Positions 8,047 through 15,654 of a DNA stretch of 64,000 nucleotides are shown here, piece after piece. The notes below the pieces were generated by a model that saw only the letters and a list, made by a program, of their open reading frames with translations, had not been told where the DNA came from and searched no databases. Within the stretch, counting starts at the first letter, position 1. Each line of letters begins with the position of its first letter. Source of the stretch: Desulfofarcimen acetoxidans DSM 771 (GTDB lineage Bacteria > Bacillota > Desulfotomaculia > Desulfotomaculales > Desulfofarciminaceae); NCBI RefSeq assembly GCF_000024205.1, contig NC_013216.1:1550001-1614000 (forward strand). The letters are read 5' to 3'. The position numbers and the translations under genes were made by a program.

Positions 8047-9228
8047 ATGGCAGATCCCGCAACCATTGCTATGGCAGTCAAATCCGCCGTCGCGCTCGCC
8101 ACCGACAAACGAATGTGGAAAGCAATCGGCGTGGTCATCGCCGCCATCCTGACTCCCATCATTCTCGTTGTCGTGATGATCGCAAGCATTCTCTCGGCAG
8201 GCTCCGACCACAACAAAGCCGCCATCGACCTAGCCTTTAACGGTGGCGGCATTCCTGCGGCAATGCCTGCCGAATACGCCTCGCACATCAGCAACATGAC
8301 TGATTGCTTTACTGTTCTGGATGGAGCTATATCGGATGTGGAAGCCCAGATGGAAGGCGGTCCGCTGGACAACATCCGCGTCAAGTCCCTTTTTTATTCT
8401 CTGAATTTCGGCGCTGAAAATCTGACCCTGGCATCGACCGAGGCTCGCGCCTTTGTGGATTGCTTCATCTCCTATGAGGAAAGAAAGCGGACGGTCGATG
8501 GCGCGGAGGTGACGTATACAGTCGCTGTTCCGGTTAGCTTGAATACCGCCTATACCAAGCTCTCCCGGCAGGGCTTGGCGGTGACCGCCGAGGTCAAGGC
8601 CAACGCTCAGAAAATCTATGAGCGGATCGCGTTCGGCGGCGCGGGGCTGTTCACCGGCGAGATTGAGCGCGGCGGTACCGGAAATACCGTGCTGGATATC
8701 TCCGCGTTTATAGATCCGTCGACCAAGAACAACCTGGATCTGGTCACCTATGCCGAGCAAGCCTTTGAAGCCGGATGGGGTTATGTATGGGGTACATACG
8801 GCGACATCCTCACGGATTCGCTGTTCAGCTATAAGCTGGAGCAATACCCTGACGGTGTCGGCAGCTACGAGGATTTTATCCGAAATAACTGGCTTGGCGG
8901 CAGGACAACGGACTGTGTCGGTTTGATAAAAGGTTACGGCTGGCTCGATCCTGAAAGCTTGAAAATCGAGTATGGAACCAACGGCATGCCCGATATCGGA
9001 GCCGATACCATGCATAACAACGCGTCGGTTTCCGGCTCCATGGATACCATGCCCGACACCCCCGGTCTGGCTGTCTGGAAGTCGGGACACATTGGGATCT
9101 ACGTCGGAAATGGGAAGGTCATCGAAGCCATGGGAACAAAATATGGCGTCGTTAAAACGAATCTCGCCGACCGCTCATGGTCGGCGTGGCTCGAAATTCC
9201 CTATATCAACTACAACACAGGAGAGTGA
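8047..9228 (+). CDS. Membrane-anchored NlpC/P60 cell-wall hydrolase of the conjugation system
   Basis: A 393-residue protein. One transmembrane segment lies at about residues 25-50, followed by an extracellular region. The C-terminal NlpC/P60 peptidase domain has its catalytic Cys290 in TTDCVGL and His348 in SGHIGIYVGNG. In Gram-positive conjugation this VirB1/CwlT-like enzyme cuts peptidoglycan peptides so the channel can cross the wall. ATG 8047 lies 6 nt after the previous stop. The middle region (about residues 80-250) is an accessory domain and not a lysozyme domain I recognise. Confidence 0.85.
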   Translation: MADPATIAMAVKSAVALATDKRMWKAIGVVIAAILTPIILVVVMIASILSAGSDHNKAAIDLAFNGGGIPAAMPAEYASHISNMTDCFTVLDGAISDVEAQMEGGPLDNIRVKSLFYSLNFGAENLTLASTEARAFVDCFISYEERKRTVDGAEVTYTVAVPVSLNTAYTKLSRQGLAVTAEVKANAQKIYERIAFGGAGLFTGEIERGGTGNTVLDISAFIDPSTKNNLDLVTYAEQAFEAGWGYVWGTYGDILTDSLFSYKLEQYPDGVGSYEDFIRNNWLGGRTTDCVGLIKGYGWLDPESLKIEYGTNGMPDIGADTMHNNASVSGSMDTMPDTPGLAVWKSGHIGIYVGNGKVIEAMGTKYGVVKTNLADRSWSAWLEIPYINYNTGE

Positions 9229-9233
9229 ATATC

Positions 9234-9839
9234 ATGCTTAATCTGCAAGCAATTTTTGAACGGAAGGCAACAGATTATCCCGTATGGGACTGCGTAATCG
9301 AAAAAATCGTCGAGCTTCCCGAAGCCGAGTATAAGTATTTCAAGTCAGCTCCCCTCCGGGATATGTCCTTCATTGCCGAAAATACCGAGGTCATGCGCAA
9401 GGACGAAAACGGCATGGCTCACTGCCTGTTGGTGCTGGGAGAAGGCTGTTAGGACGGCGTTCTGATTGAAGCGGAGGGATACAGCTACGCCAGATACTCC
9501 AGCTTCATGCCGGGGGCGCGTGAATTTGTGAGCGTGCGCCTGAACCAGCTGGCCGATCAGATCATCCGCGAAAGTACGCAAAGCACCTCCAATGGGACGC
9601 GGTCGGTTTACTTTGACGAGATACAGGAGCGGTATCATGTTCCTGTTTCACCCGACAACGGCATCGGCTCCATGCTCCTGAATATCCTTGAAACGAGGCA
9701 GGAGATGGCGGAGATCGAGCCGATGGAGGACGGCTTCGACATGGTGTTTTACCTGGACTACTGCCCCAATCTCGACAAAAGCCAGATGCCGGAGCAGAAA
9801 AATGAGCAGGAGCCGCCTGCCATGCAAATGAATTTATAA
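9234..9839 (+). pseudogene. DUF6329-like ICE protein interrupted by an in-frame amber codon
   Basis: One continuous reading frame from ATG 9234 to 9839, interrupted only by TAG at 9450-9452. Residues 1-72 end in LLVLGEGC; after the TAG the frame continues DGVLIEAEGYSYARYSSFMPGA. Related ICE proteins, as I recall them, read GEGR-[E/D]-DGVLV at this point, so the stop replaces a charged residue. The flanking codon CGT to TGT is probably also changed. The most likely explanation is a nonsense mutation that inactivates the gene. Amber readthrough or suppression is a less likely alternative. The distal part ends AMQMNL, matching the tail seen on other proteins of this module. Its function in the ICE is unknown. 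Confidence 0.7.
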
Positions 9840-9853
9840 GGAGGAAAACGCAA

Positions 9854-10237
9854 ATGAGTACAACCGAATTAAAGGTCCCTTTCCCCTCGGAGCGGCTGGA
9901 TGCCCTCCGTTTTTTCATGGACAAGAAGCAGCAGACCGTGGAAAAGGAACTGCAGGATTACCTCGACAAAACCTACGAAAGGTTTGTGCCTCAGAACGTC
10001 CGTGAGTATGTTGAGAGCCGAATTGAGCCGGAACAGAATCAGGAGCAGACGGTAGAATCACAGCAGGCTTCCGCTTCGGGAGAGGGTCAGACACCCGCTC
10101 TAAGAGAGCGCCCGCCTCGTCCTTCCCGCCGTCAGCGAGAACAGACTGTGCCTGAAACGCCCTCCGCTCCAGAGGCTCAGAACGGGGCTGAAGATCCCGT
10201 CGAGGAAGAAAACCAGGGCATGACCATGAGTATGTAA
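9854..10237 (+). CDS. DUF6103-like small ICE protein (copy 1)
   Basis: A 127-residue protein. Residues 1-55 form a helical module (LDALRFFMDKKQQTVEKEL, then a YERFVPQNVREYV segment) shared with the next gene. The rest is a disordered Gln/Pro/Glu-rich tail ending GMTMSM. The SD AAGGAGGA (9839-9846) is 7 nt before ATG. The function is unknown; the family is confined, as far as I recall, to ICEs of this type. The position before mobC suggests a role in DNA processing, but that is inference. Confidence 0.65.
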   Translation: MSTTELKVPFPSERLDALRFFMDKKQQTVEKELQDYLDKTYERFVPQNVREYVESRIEPEQNQEQTVESQQASASGEGQTPALRERPPRPSRRQREQTVPETPSAPEAQNGAEDPVEEENQGMTMSM

Positions 10238-10271
10238 GTTCTAATATTTTACTGTAAAGGAGAGATTTTCT

Positions 10272-10529
10272 ATGAAGAAAGCAACCGTTCAGATCAGCTA
10301 TGACGCCGAAAAGCTCGGCGCCCTCCGCCAGTATATGGGCAAAAAGGAAGCGGAGCTTCAGACCGAGCTGGAGGATTTCATGCAGAAGCTCTACGAAAAG
10401 CACGTTCCCGCTCCCGTCAGGGATTACATTGAAAACCGTGAGCAGGACGAGCCGGAAGCGCCCAGACGCCCCTCCAGACCGGCGTCTTTCGCAAGGCCGC
10501 AGAGCCATTCCGCGGGCGGCGGTGAATAA
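10272..10529 (+). CDS. DUF6103-like small ICE protein (copy 2)
   Basis: An 85-residue paralogue of the preceding protein: LGALRQYMGKKEAELQTEL and YEKHVPAPVRDYIENR align directly with its first 55 residues. The tail is shorter and rich in Pro, Arg and Ser and lacks the methionine-rich end. The SD is AAAGGAGAG (10257-10265). The tandem arrangement points to duplication. Confidence 0.62.
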   Translation: MKKATVQISYDAEKLGALRQYMGKKEAELQTELEDFMQKLYEKHVPAPVRDYIENREQDEPEAPRRPSRPASFARPQSHSAGGGE

Positions 10530-10948
10530 CCGAACCGTGGGCGCGAATGTCGACGCCTGTGCGCCCCTGTGTCGGCTTTTGGCGGCGGGGGTGGCATCGA
10601 CCCCCGTGGACAGGATAACGCTCCGTGTCGGGGCTTTGTGACGGAGCATGGAGAGGATAAAGACCAATCTCCGGATAGAGCCTCATAAACCGTCGATTTG
10701 GGGATGAACCGTGGGGTCGAAAACCATGCGGGTTAAAGGAACGGGGTTGCGCTGCTACCCCGCTCCGGCAAACATCGCCCCGCAATGCGGGTCGAAGGAC
10801 GTTTTTCACCGGGGTCAGAAAATGCCCCTTGGAGTCGGCTTCGGGGTCATAGAGCAAAAGCACAACCGAAAACGCCACAAATAAAGGATTTTTCATAGGG
10901 GCTGCGACCGGGGTTGCGGCTCCTTTTATCACGATTGGAGGTAGCAGC
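10530..10948 (+). other. Structured intergenic region before mobC, candidate oriT
   Basis: About 420 nt with no convincing gene but many inverted repeats: GCTCCGT/ACGGAGC (10620-10626/10641-10647), CGGGGT/ACCCCG (10742-10747/10757-10762), CCCGC/GCGGG (10779-10783/10787-10791) and a 12-bp hairpin at 10898-10923. Origins of transfer of mobilizable elements usually lie directly upstream of mobC/relaxase genes and consist of such repeats, so this is the best oriT candidate. No nic site can be assigned by eye. A structured RNA is an alternative. Confidence 0.45.
10898..10927 (+). terminator. Hairpin before mobC, terminator or attenuator
   Basis: GGGGCTGCGACC (10898-10909) pairs with GGTTGCGGCTCC (10912-10923), including three G-U pairs, and is followed by TTTTAT. 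It ends 8 nt before the mobC SD region, so it may limit readthrough into the mobilization genes or be part of oriT. Confidence 0.45.
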
Positions 10949-11368
10949 ATGCCAAAAGAAAATACGCTCAAAAGCAAATTCGCCCTGTGGCTTTACCCGG
11001 AAACCCGAAAGCTGGTCACGGACTGGTACAAAAAGGACAACTGCCAGAGCCAGAGCGAATTCATCGAAAAAGCCATCAAGTTTTACACCGGATATATTTC
11101 GGCGGAGGAAGGCATGCGCTTCCTGCCGGCCGCCATCACCTCGGCAATGACCGGAATGATGGACAGTCTCGAAAACCGCATGGCGCGCCTCATCTTCAAG
11201 CTGGCGGTGGAGATGTCCATGATGATGAATATCGTGGCGTTCAACGCGGATTACAATCCCGCATCCCTTCATACGCTGCGCGGCAGATGCGTCGAGGATG
11301 TAAAAAGATCCGTGGGCGCCGTAACCTTTGAGGATGTGGCGAAAGCGAAACAGGACAAGAGTAACTAG
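10949..11368 (+). CDS. mobC: MobC-like relaxosome accessory protein
   Basis: A 139-residue protein with an N-terminal ribbon-helix-helix-like segment (KFALWLYPETRKLVTDWYKKDNC, given here in part; SQSEFIEKAI follows) and a methionine-rich helical C-terminal half. Small proteins of this kind precede MobP-type relaxases in clostridial ICEs and help open oriT. The SD is TTGGAGG (10935-10941), 7 nt before ATG. The relaxase gene starts 3 nt after its stop. Confidence 0.72.
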   Translation: MPKENTLKSKFALWLYPETRKLVTDWYKKDNCQSQSEFIEKAIKFYTGYISAEEGMRFLPAAITSAMTGMMDSLENRMARLIFKLAVEMSMMMNIVAFNADYNPASLHTLRGRCVEDVKRSVGAVTFEDVAKAKQDKSN

Positions 11369-11370
11369 CC

Positions 11371-14043
11371 ATGCCGAGAATCATATTCAAATGCAGGTAC
11401 ATCAAAAACGCCTCGGTGCATGCTGAGAATCTGGTAGAGTATGTAGCGACACGGGATGGCGTGGAGATAATCTCTTCCGCCTCCCGCGAACGCCCCGCCA
11501 CAGAAAAACAGGAGCAGCTCATCGCGGATATCCTCAATCAGTTTCCGGATACCACAGATCTATTTGAATACGAGGACTATATCAATCAGCCCAACGTAGA
11601 AAATGCTTCGGAATTCATCAGCGCGGCGTTGGATCAAAACATGGATCAGCTGTCGCACCAAGAGGTCTATGCGAAATATATCGCCACCCGTCCCCGCGCC
11701 GAGAAGCTTGGAACGCACGGCCTGTTTTCCGATGAGAACACTCCGCTGGTATTGTCACAGGTGATGTCGGAGGTCGGTGCGCACACCGGAAATGTGTGGA
11801 CGCCCATCATATCTCTGCAGAGAGAGGACGCCGCCCGGCTGGGTTATAATAACGCCGCGGTGTGGATGGCGCTCATCCGCAAGCAGCGGAATATCTTCGC
11901 CGAACAGATGAAGATCGCTCCCGAAAACCTGCACTGGTACGCCGCCTTTCATAACGAGGGGCATCATCCGCACTGTCATATGCTCGTGTATTCAACCGAT
12001 CCCCGCGAGGGGTATGTCACCAAGCCCGCCATCGAAAAAATGCGGAGCAGTCTGGCGAGGGAGATTTTTCAGCAGGATCTCATTCAGCTCTATACAGAGC
12101 AGACCTCACAGCGAGACATGCTGGCCGAAAAAAGCCGTGAGGCCCTGAAGGAAATCACAGGCAGGATGAACGGCGGCGTCTATGAGAGCAAAACTATTGA
12201 GTCTCTGTTCTCGCATCTGGCAGAGCGCCTAAAGCATACCTCCGGTAAAAAGCAGTACGGCTATCTCAAAGCGCCTCTGAAAACTATCGTGGATCAGATC
12301 GTGGATGAGCTGGCGAAGGAGACTCGGGTGGCGGAAGCCTATGCGAAATGGCAGGAACTTCGTAATGAAGTGCTACGGACCTATCTGGATAAGCTCCCCG
12401 ATCCCGTTCCGCTCTCACGACAAAAGGAATTCAAGCACATAAAAAATATGGTGATCACGGAAGCCGTGAATATTGGCAGTCACCATTTCACCTTCGAGGG
12501 CGATGAACCGGCGGAGGATTTACATGAAGCTTCCGATACCCTGCTCATGGAGGACGAATACCAACCGGCCGGGGATGAAGCTCCAGATGGCGATGAAGAT
12601 ATATCTTCATCCGCTTCGGATACTTCATCCCGTCAGGGTAATTCCGATGAGGCCGAATCCGGCATACCGCATATCAAGTGGAGCGACCGCTACAAGCAAG
12701 CCCGCGTTTTTCTCTATGGCAGCGATGAGCTGGAGCCTGACTTCACGGAGGCCCTCCGTTTATTTCTGGAGGAAGCCGAAAGCGGCAACGCTCTCGCCAT
12801 GCACGACCTTGGCAGGATGTACGCCGATGGGCTCGGTGTCGACATGGACGCGGGGGTTTCATTCGCATGGTACGAAAAAGCGCTCTCCGCGTTTATGGAT
12901 ATCGAAGCAAATAGGAACAGTCGGTATGTGGAATACCGTATCGGTAAAATGCACGCGGCAGGGCTTGGCACAGAGCAGGACTATGAGGAAGCGGCCGGAT
13001 GGTTTGAAATGGCGGCTTCCCGAAATCACAAATACGCCCAATATTCTCTCGCCGGTCTGTACTACCGAGGGCAGGGTGTGCAGCAGAGCTACGAAACGGC
13101 GTTCCGGCTCTACGGTAAATCCGCTACCCAGCATGTTCCCTACGCCAATTATGAGCTGGCGAAGATGTACAGGGACGCCATCGGCACGGAGAAGGACGCC
13201 GAGGAAGCGGAGCTGAATTTTGAAGAAGCCTTTTATGTCTTTAAACAGCTTGAGGAAAAAAGCCATGACGATAAGCTCCAATACCGTCTCGGCCAGATGC
13301 TCTATACCGGGACCGGAACGGAAAAGGACGTGAAAGCGGCTATTGAATATTTTGAAAAGTCCGCCCGGCTCGGTAACGTCTACGCTCAGTATATGCTGGG
13401 CAAGGTTTATCTCGACGAGGACGGCGGACACAGAAATCCGGAAAAGGCTGTTCTGTGGCTGACCAGAGCTGCGGATAATGGCAACAACCTTGCTCAGTTA
13501 GCCCTGGGCAAGCTCTACCGCGACGGAGAGCATGTGGAGAAGGACGTCGCAAAAGCAGTAGAGTTGTTCACGAAAGCAGCAGAACAGAACAATTCATTCG
13601 CTATGTATCAGCTCGGAAAGCTCTATCTGCTGGGAGAGGATATACCAAAGGACGTGGAAGCCGCCCTCAGATGGCTGATCATGTCCGCGGAGCAGAATAA
13701 CCAGTACGCGCAGTATACCCTCGGCAAGCTGTATCTCATGGGCAGGGATGTTCCCCGCGACCGGGAAGCCGCCATGCGCTGGTTCACCCTGTCCGCCGAA
13801 CAGGGCAATATTTACGCACAGTTTTTCCTCGACCATCCCGACGTTTATCGTGATCCGCCTCTCTTCCTGGCGGCGACAAGGCTTCTGCATCACTTAAGCC
13901 GGATCTTCCGCGACGAACAGACAAGACTCTCCGGCGGCCCAGGTATGCAGACCGACAGCAAGCTCCGGCGCAGGATACGGGAAAAGAAGATCGCCCAGGG
14001 TCACGCGACCGACGATCACGAGCTCAGACAAACAACCTATTAG
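11371..14043 (+). CDS. MobP-type relaxase with C-terminal Sel1 repeats
   Basis: An 890-residue protein. The N-terminal relaxase domain has the metal-binding histidine cluster HNEGHHPHCH (residues 194-203) after HWYAAF, typical of MOBP (MobP3-like) relaxases. These nick oriT with a tyrosine and lead the strand into the channel. From about residue 430 to 830 the protein contains at least nine Sel1-like repeats of about 36 residues (for example LGRMYADGLGV, LGKLYLLGEDI, LGKLYLMGRDV). The Sel1 half is a helical-repeat scaffold for protein binding. The last residues are basic and end RQTTY. An acidic Ser/Asp-rich linker lies around residues 390-435. Confidence 0.85.
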   Translation: MPRIIFKCRYIKNASVHAENLVEYVATRDGVEIISSASRERPATEKQEQLIADILNQFPDTTDLFEYEDYINQPNVENASEFISAALDQNMDQLSHQEVYAKYIATRPRAEKLGTHGLFSDENTPLVLSQVMSEVGAHTGNVWTPIISLQREDAARLGYNNAAVWMALIRKQRNIFAEQMKIAPENLHWYAAFHNEGHHPHCHMLVYSTDPREGYVTKPAIEKMRSSLAREIFQQDLIQLYTEQTSQRDMLAEKSREALKEITGRMNGGVYESKTIESLFSHLAERLKHTSGKKQYGYLKAPLKTIVDQIVDELAKETRVAEAYAKWQELRNEVLRTYLDKLPDPVPLSRQKEFKHIKNMVITEAVNIGSHHFTFEGDEPAEDLHEASDTLLMEDEYQPAGDEAPDGDEDISSSASDTSSRQGNSDEAESGIPHIKWSDRYKQARVFLYGSDELEPDFTEALRLFLEEAESGNALAMHDLGRMYADGLGVDMDAGVSFAWYEKALSAFMDIEANRNSRYVEYRIGKMHAAGLGTEQDYEEAAGWFEMAASRNHKYAQYSLAGLYYRGQGVQQSYETAFRLYGKSATQHVPYANYELAKMYRDAIGTEKDAEEAELNFEEAFYVFKQLEEKSHDDKLQYRLGQMLYTGTGTEKDVKAAIEYFEKSARLGNVYAQYMLGKVYLDEDGGHRNPEKAVLWLTRAADNGNNLAQLALGKLYRDGEHVEKDVAKAVELFTKAAEQNNSFAMYQLGKLYLLGEDIPKDVEAALRWLIMSAEQNNQYAQYTLGKLYLMGRDVPRDREAAMRWFTLSAEQGNIYAQFFLDHPDVYRDPPLFLAATRLLHHLSRIFRDEQTRLSGGPGMQTDSKLRRRIREKKIAQGHATDDHELRQTTY

Positions 14044-14058
14044 CAAAGGAGGATTTTC

Positions 14059-14190
14059 ATGCAAAAGCCTCAAACGAAACATATACAGACAAAAGAACCG
14101 CTCCCCGAAAAACTCAATCCGTCATCACGCAGGCCATCCGCTCACAAGCGGGTGGCTTTTTTTCGCCGGTGCGGTAAGCGAAAGCGCTGA
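14059..14190 (+). CDS. 43-residue basic ORF overlapping a terminator
   Basis: The frame starts MQKPQTKHIQTKEPLPEK and ends FFRRCGKRKR. It has a strong SD (AAAGGAGGA, 14046-14054) 4 nt before ATG. A clear intrinsic terminator (14133-14163) lies inside its coding sequence, so full-length mRNA would need readthrough. It may be a leader ORF whose translation prevents the terminator from forming, and so couple expression of the primase and virD4 genes downstream. A chance ORF is also possible. Confidence 0.4.
   Translation: MQKPQTKHIQTKEPLPEKLNPSSRRPSAHKRVAFFRRCGKRKR
14133..14163 (+). terminator. Intrinsic terminator between relaxase and primase-like genes
   Basis: GCCATCCGC/GCGGGTGGC (14133-14141 and 14148-14156) forms a 9-bp stem with one G-T pair and a 6-nt loop, followed directly by seven T residues. 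It is a strong terminator after the relaxase gene. Confidence 0.8.
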
Positions 14191-14207
14191 CAAAGGAGGG
14201 TTATGGT

Positions 14208-15641
14208 ATGGCATACATTCATTTTACAGACGAGCAGAAGCAGCAGGCAAACTCCGTCGACCTGGTGGACTTCCTCCAGCGCCAGGGAGAGCAGCTCATC
14301 CGCTCCGGCCGTGAGTGGCGATGGAAGCGTCATGACAGCGTAACCGTGCGCGGCAATCAGTGGTTCCGTCATTCCCGCAAGGAAGGCGGTCATGCCGTCG
14401 ATTTCGTCCAGCAGTTCTTTGACATGAGTTTTCCCAAAGCGATGAATTTCCTGCTCGGAGAGGACTGCGGCGTGGAATGGAATCAGACCGCCAAGAGCGC
14501 GCCGACGCCCCGTAAGGAATTCGCCCTTCCGGAGGCCAACCAAGATATGCGCCGGGTATTCGCATACCTGATCAAGCAGCGGTTCATTGACCGTGAGGTG
14601 CTGTCTCACTTCGCGCGCTACAAGCTGATCTATGAGGACAAGGAATACCATAACGCGGTGTTTGTCGGACTGGATGAAAAAGGCGCCGCCCGCCACGCTC
14701 ACAAGCGCGGCACCTACACTCAGGGCGCACCCTACAAAGGAAACGTGGAGGGCAGCGATCCGAAATACAGCTTCCATTGGATCGGAGAGAGCGGAGTCCT
14801 CTATGTGTTCGAGGCGCCGGTGGATATGCTGTCCTTTATCACGCTGAACCGGAAGGATTGGCAGCAGCACAGCTACGTCACACTGGACGGCGTGTCGGAA
14901 CACGCCATGCTCCGCCAACTGGAGCTGAACCCTCACCTGAAAAGCGTCGTGGTATGCCTGGACCATGACGAGGCTGGCATCGAAGCCACAGGACGGCTGA
15001 AGGATATCCTGACAGAAAAGGGTTATGTGGATAATTCAATAAGGCAATCTCAGTACAAGGACTGGAACGAGGATCTGAAAGCCGGAAACGGCGTTAATCC
15101 GATTCCGGCACAGGAGCATCCGAAGCTCACGCTTCTGCCGAAGGTTGTCGGAGAGCTGCACGATTTGTGCAAAGCCCTGGAAACGAATAGGGACATCGAC
15201 TTCTTTCTCAGAGAGTGCGCCGAGGCAGTGGAGCCGTTTCTGGCATCCGGCAAGTCGGCGGCGGAGAACGCGGAGGCTGTTCGGGAATGCCTGCAGTGTC
15301 TTGCCTCCGGTTCGCTTATTGCAATGCAGAGGCAGCTCCGTCAGATGGAGCTGCCTCTGACAACAGAGCGGCTCCTTCAAAAGCTGCAGGACAGCTACCG
15401 TCCCCATGAAGATAGGGGCTGGCTCCGGACCAAGGCGGAACAGATATGCCAGGATGTATCGGACATTGGCCGACAGCTCCAGACACCGGGCATCCGCACA
15501 CAGGCAGATAAGGAAAAGCTCCTGTCCTCCTATCAGCGCCTTGCGCTGGACTGCGTCAAAGCCATGATGTTTGTTGAACAGGAGCTGCCGTCCATGCTTC
15601 CAGCACAGGAGCAGGCCGTAAATTTTTCTATGACCATGTAA
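14208..15641 (+). CDS. DUF3991 and Toprim-domain protein (primase-like)
   Basis: A 477-residue protein. The N-terminal DUF3991-type segment (VDLVDFLQRQGEQL, then KEGGHAVDFVQQFF) resembles the zinc-finger-proximal part of DnaG-like primases. The Toprim domain shows FEAPVDMLSF and VVCLDHDEAG (about residues 205-255). ICEs commonly encode such proteins for replication or conversion of the transferred strand. The helical C-terminal third ends NFSMTM, again the shared short tail. The SD AAAGGAGGG (14192-14200) is 7 nt before ATG. Confidence 0.8.
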   Translation: MAYIHFTDEQKQQANSVDLVDFLQRQGEQLIRSGREWRWKRHDSVTVRGNQWFRHSRKEGGHAVDFVQQFFDMSFPKAMNFLLGEDCGVEWNQTAKSAPTPRKEFALPEANQDMRRVFAYLIKQRFIDREVLSHFARYKLIYEDKEYHNAVFVGLDEKGAARHAHKRGTYTQGAPYKGNVEGSDPKYSFHWIGESGVLYVFEAPVDMLSFITLNRKDWQQHSYVTLDGVSEHAMLRQLELNPHLKSVVVCLDHDEAGIEATGRLKDILTEKGYVDNSIRQSQYKDWNEDLKAGNGVNPIPAQEHPKLTLLPKVVGELHDLCKALETNRDIDFFLRECAEAVEPFLASGKSAAENAEAVRECLQCLASGSLIAMQRQLRQMELPLTTERLLQKLQDSYRPHEDRGWLRTKAEQICQDVSDIGRQLQTPGIRTQADKEKLLSSYQRLALDCVKAMMFVEQELPSMLPAQEQAVNFSMTM

Positions 15642-15654
15642 AGGAGGGATCTGA

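Noticed and set aside
8230-9090. A 286-residue minus-strand frame opposite the NlpC/P60 gene
   Set aside because: GC-rich DNA gives long antisense frames. There is no SD, the composition is low-quality, and the plus strand has catalytic Cys and His in place.
10417-10977. Minus-strand frame across the mobC-upstream gap
   Set aside because: No SD and no recognisable motif. The region is better explained by inverted repeats.
12473-13216. A 247-residue plus-strand frame inside the relaxase gene
   Set aside because: It follows from the repetitive Sel1-coding DNA read in another frame. It has no SD and no coherent domain, whereas the relaxase frame shows clear repeats.
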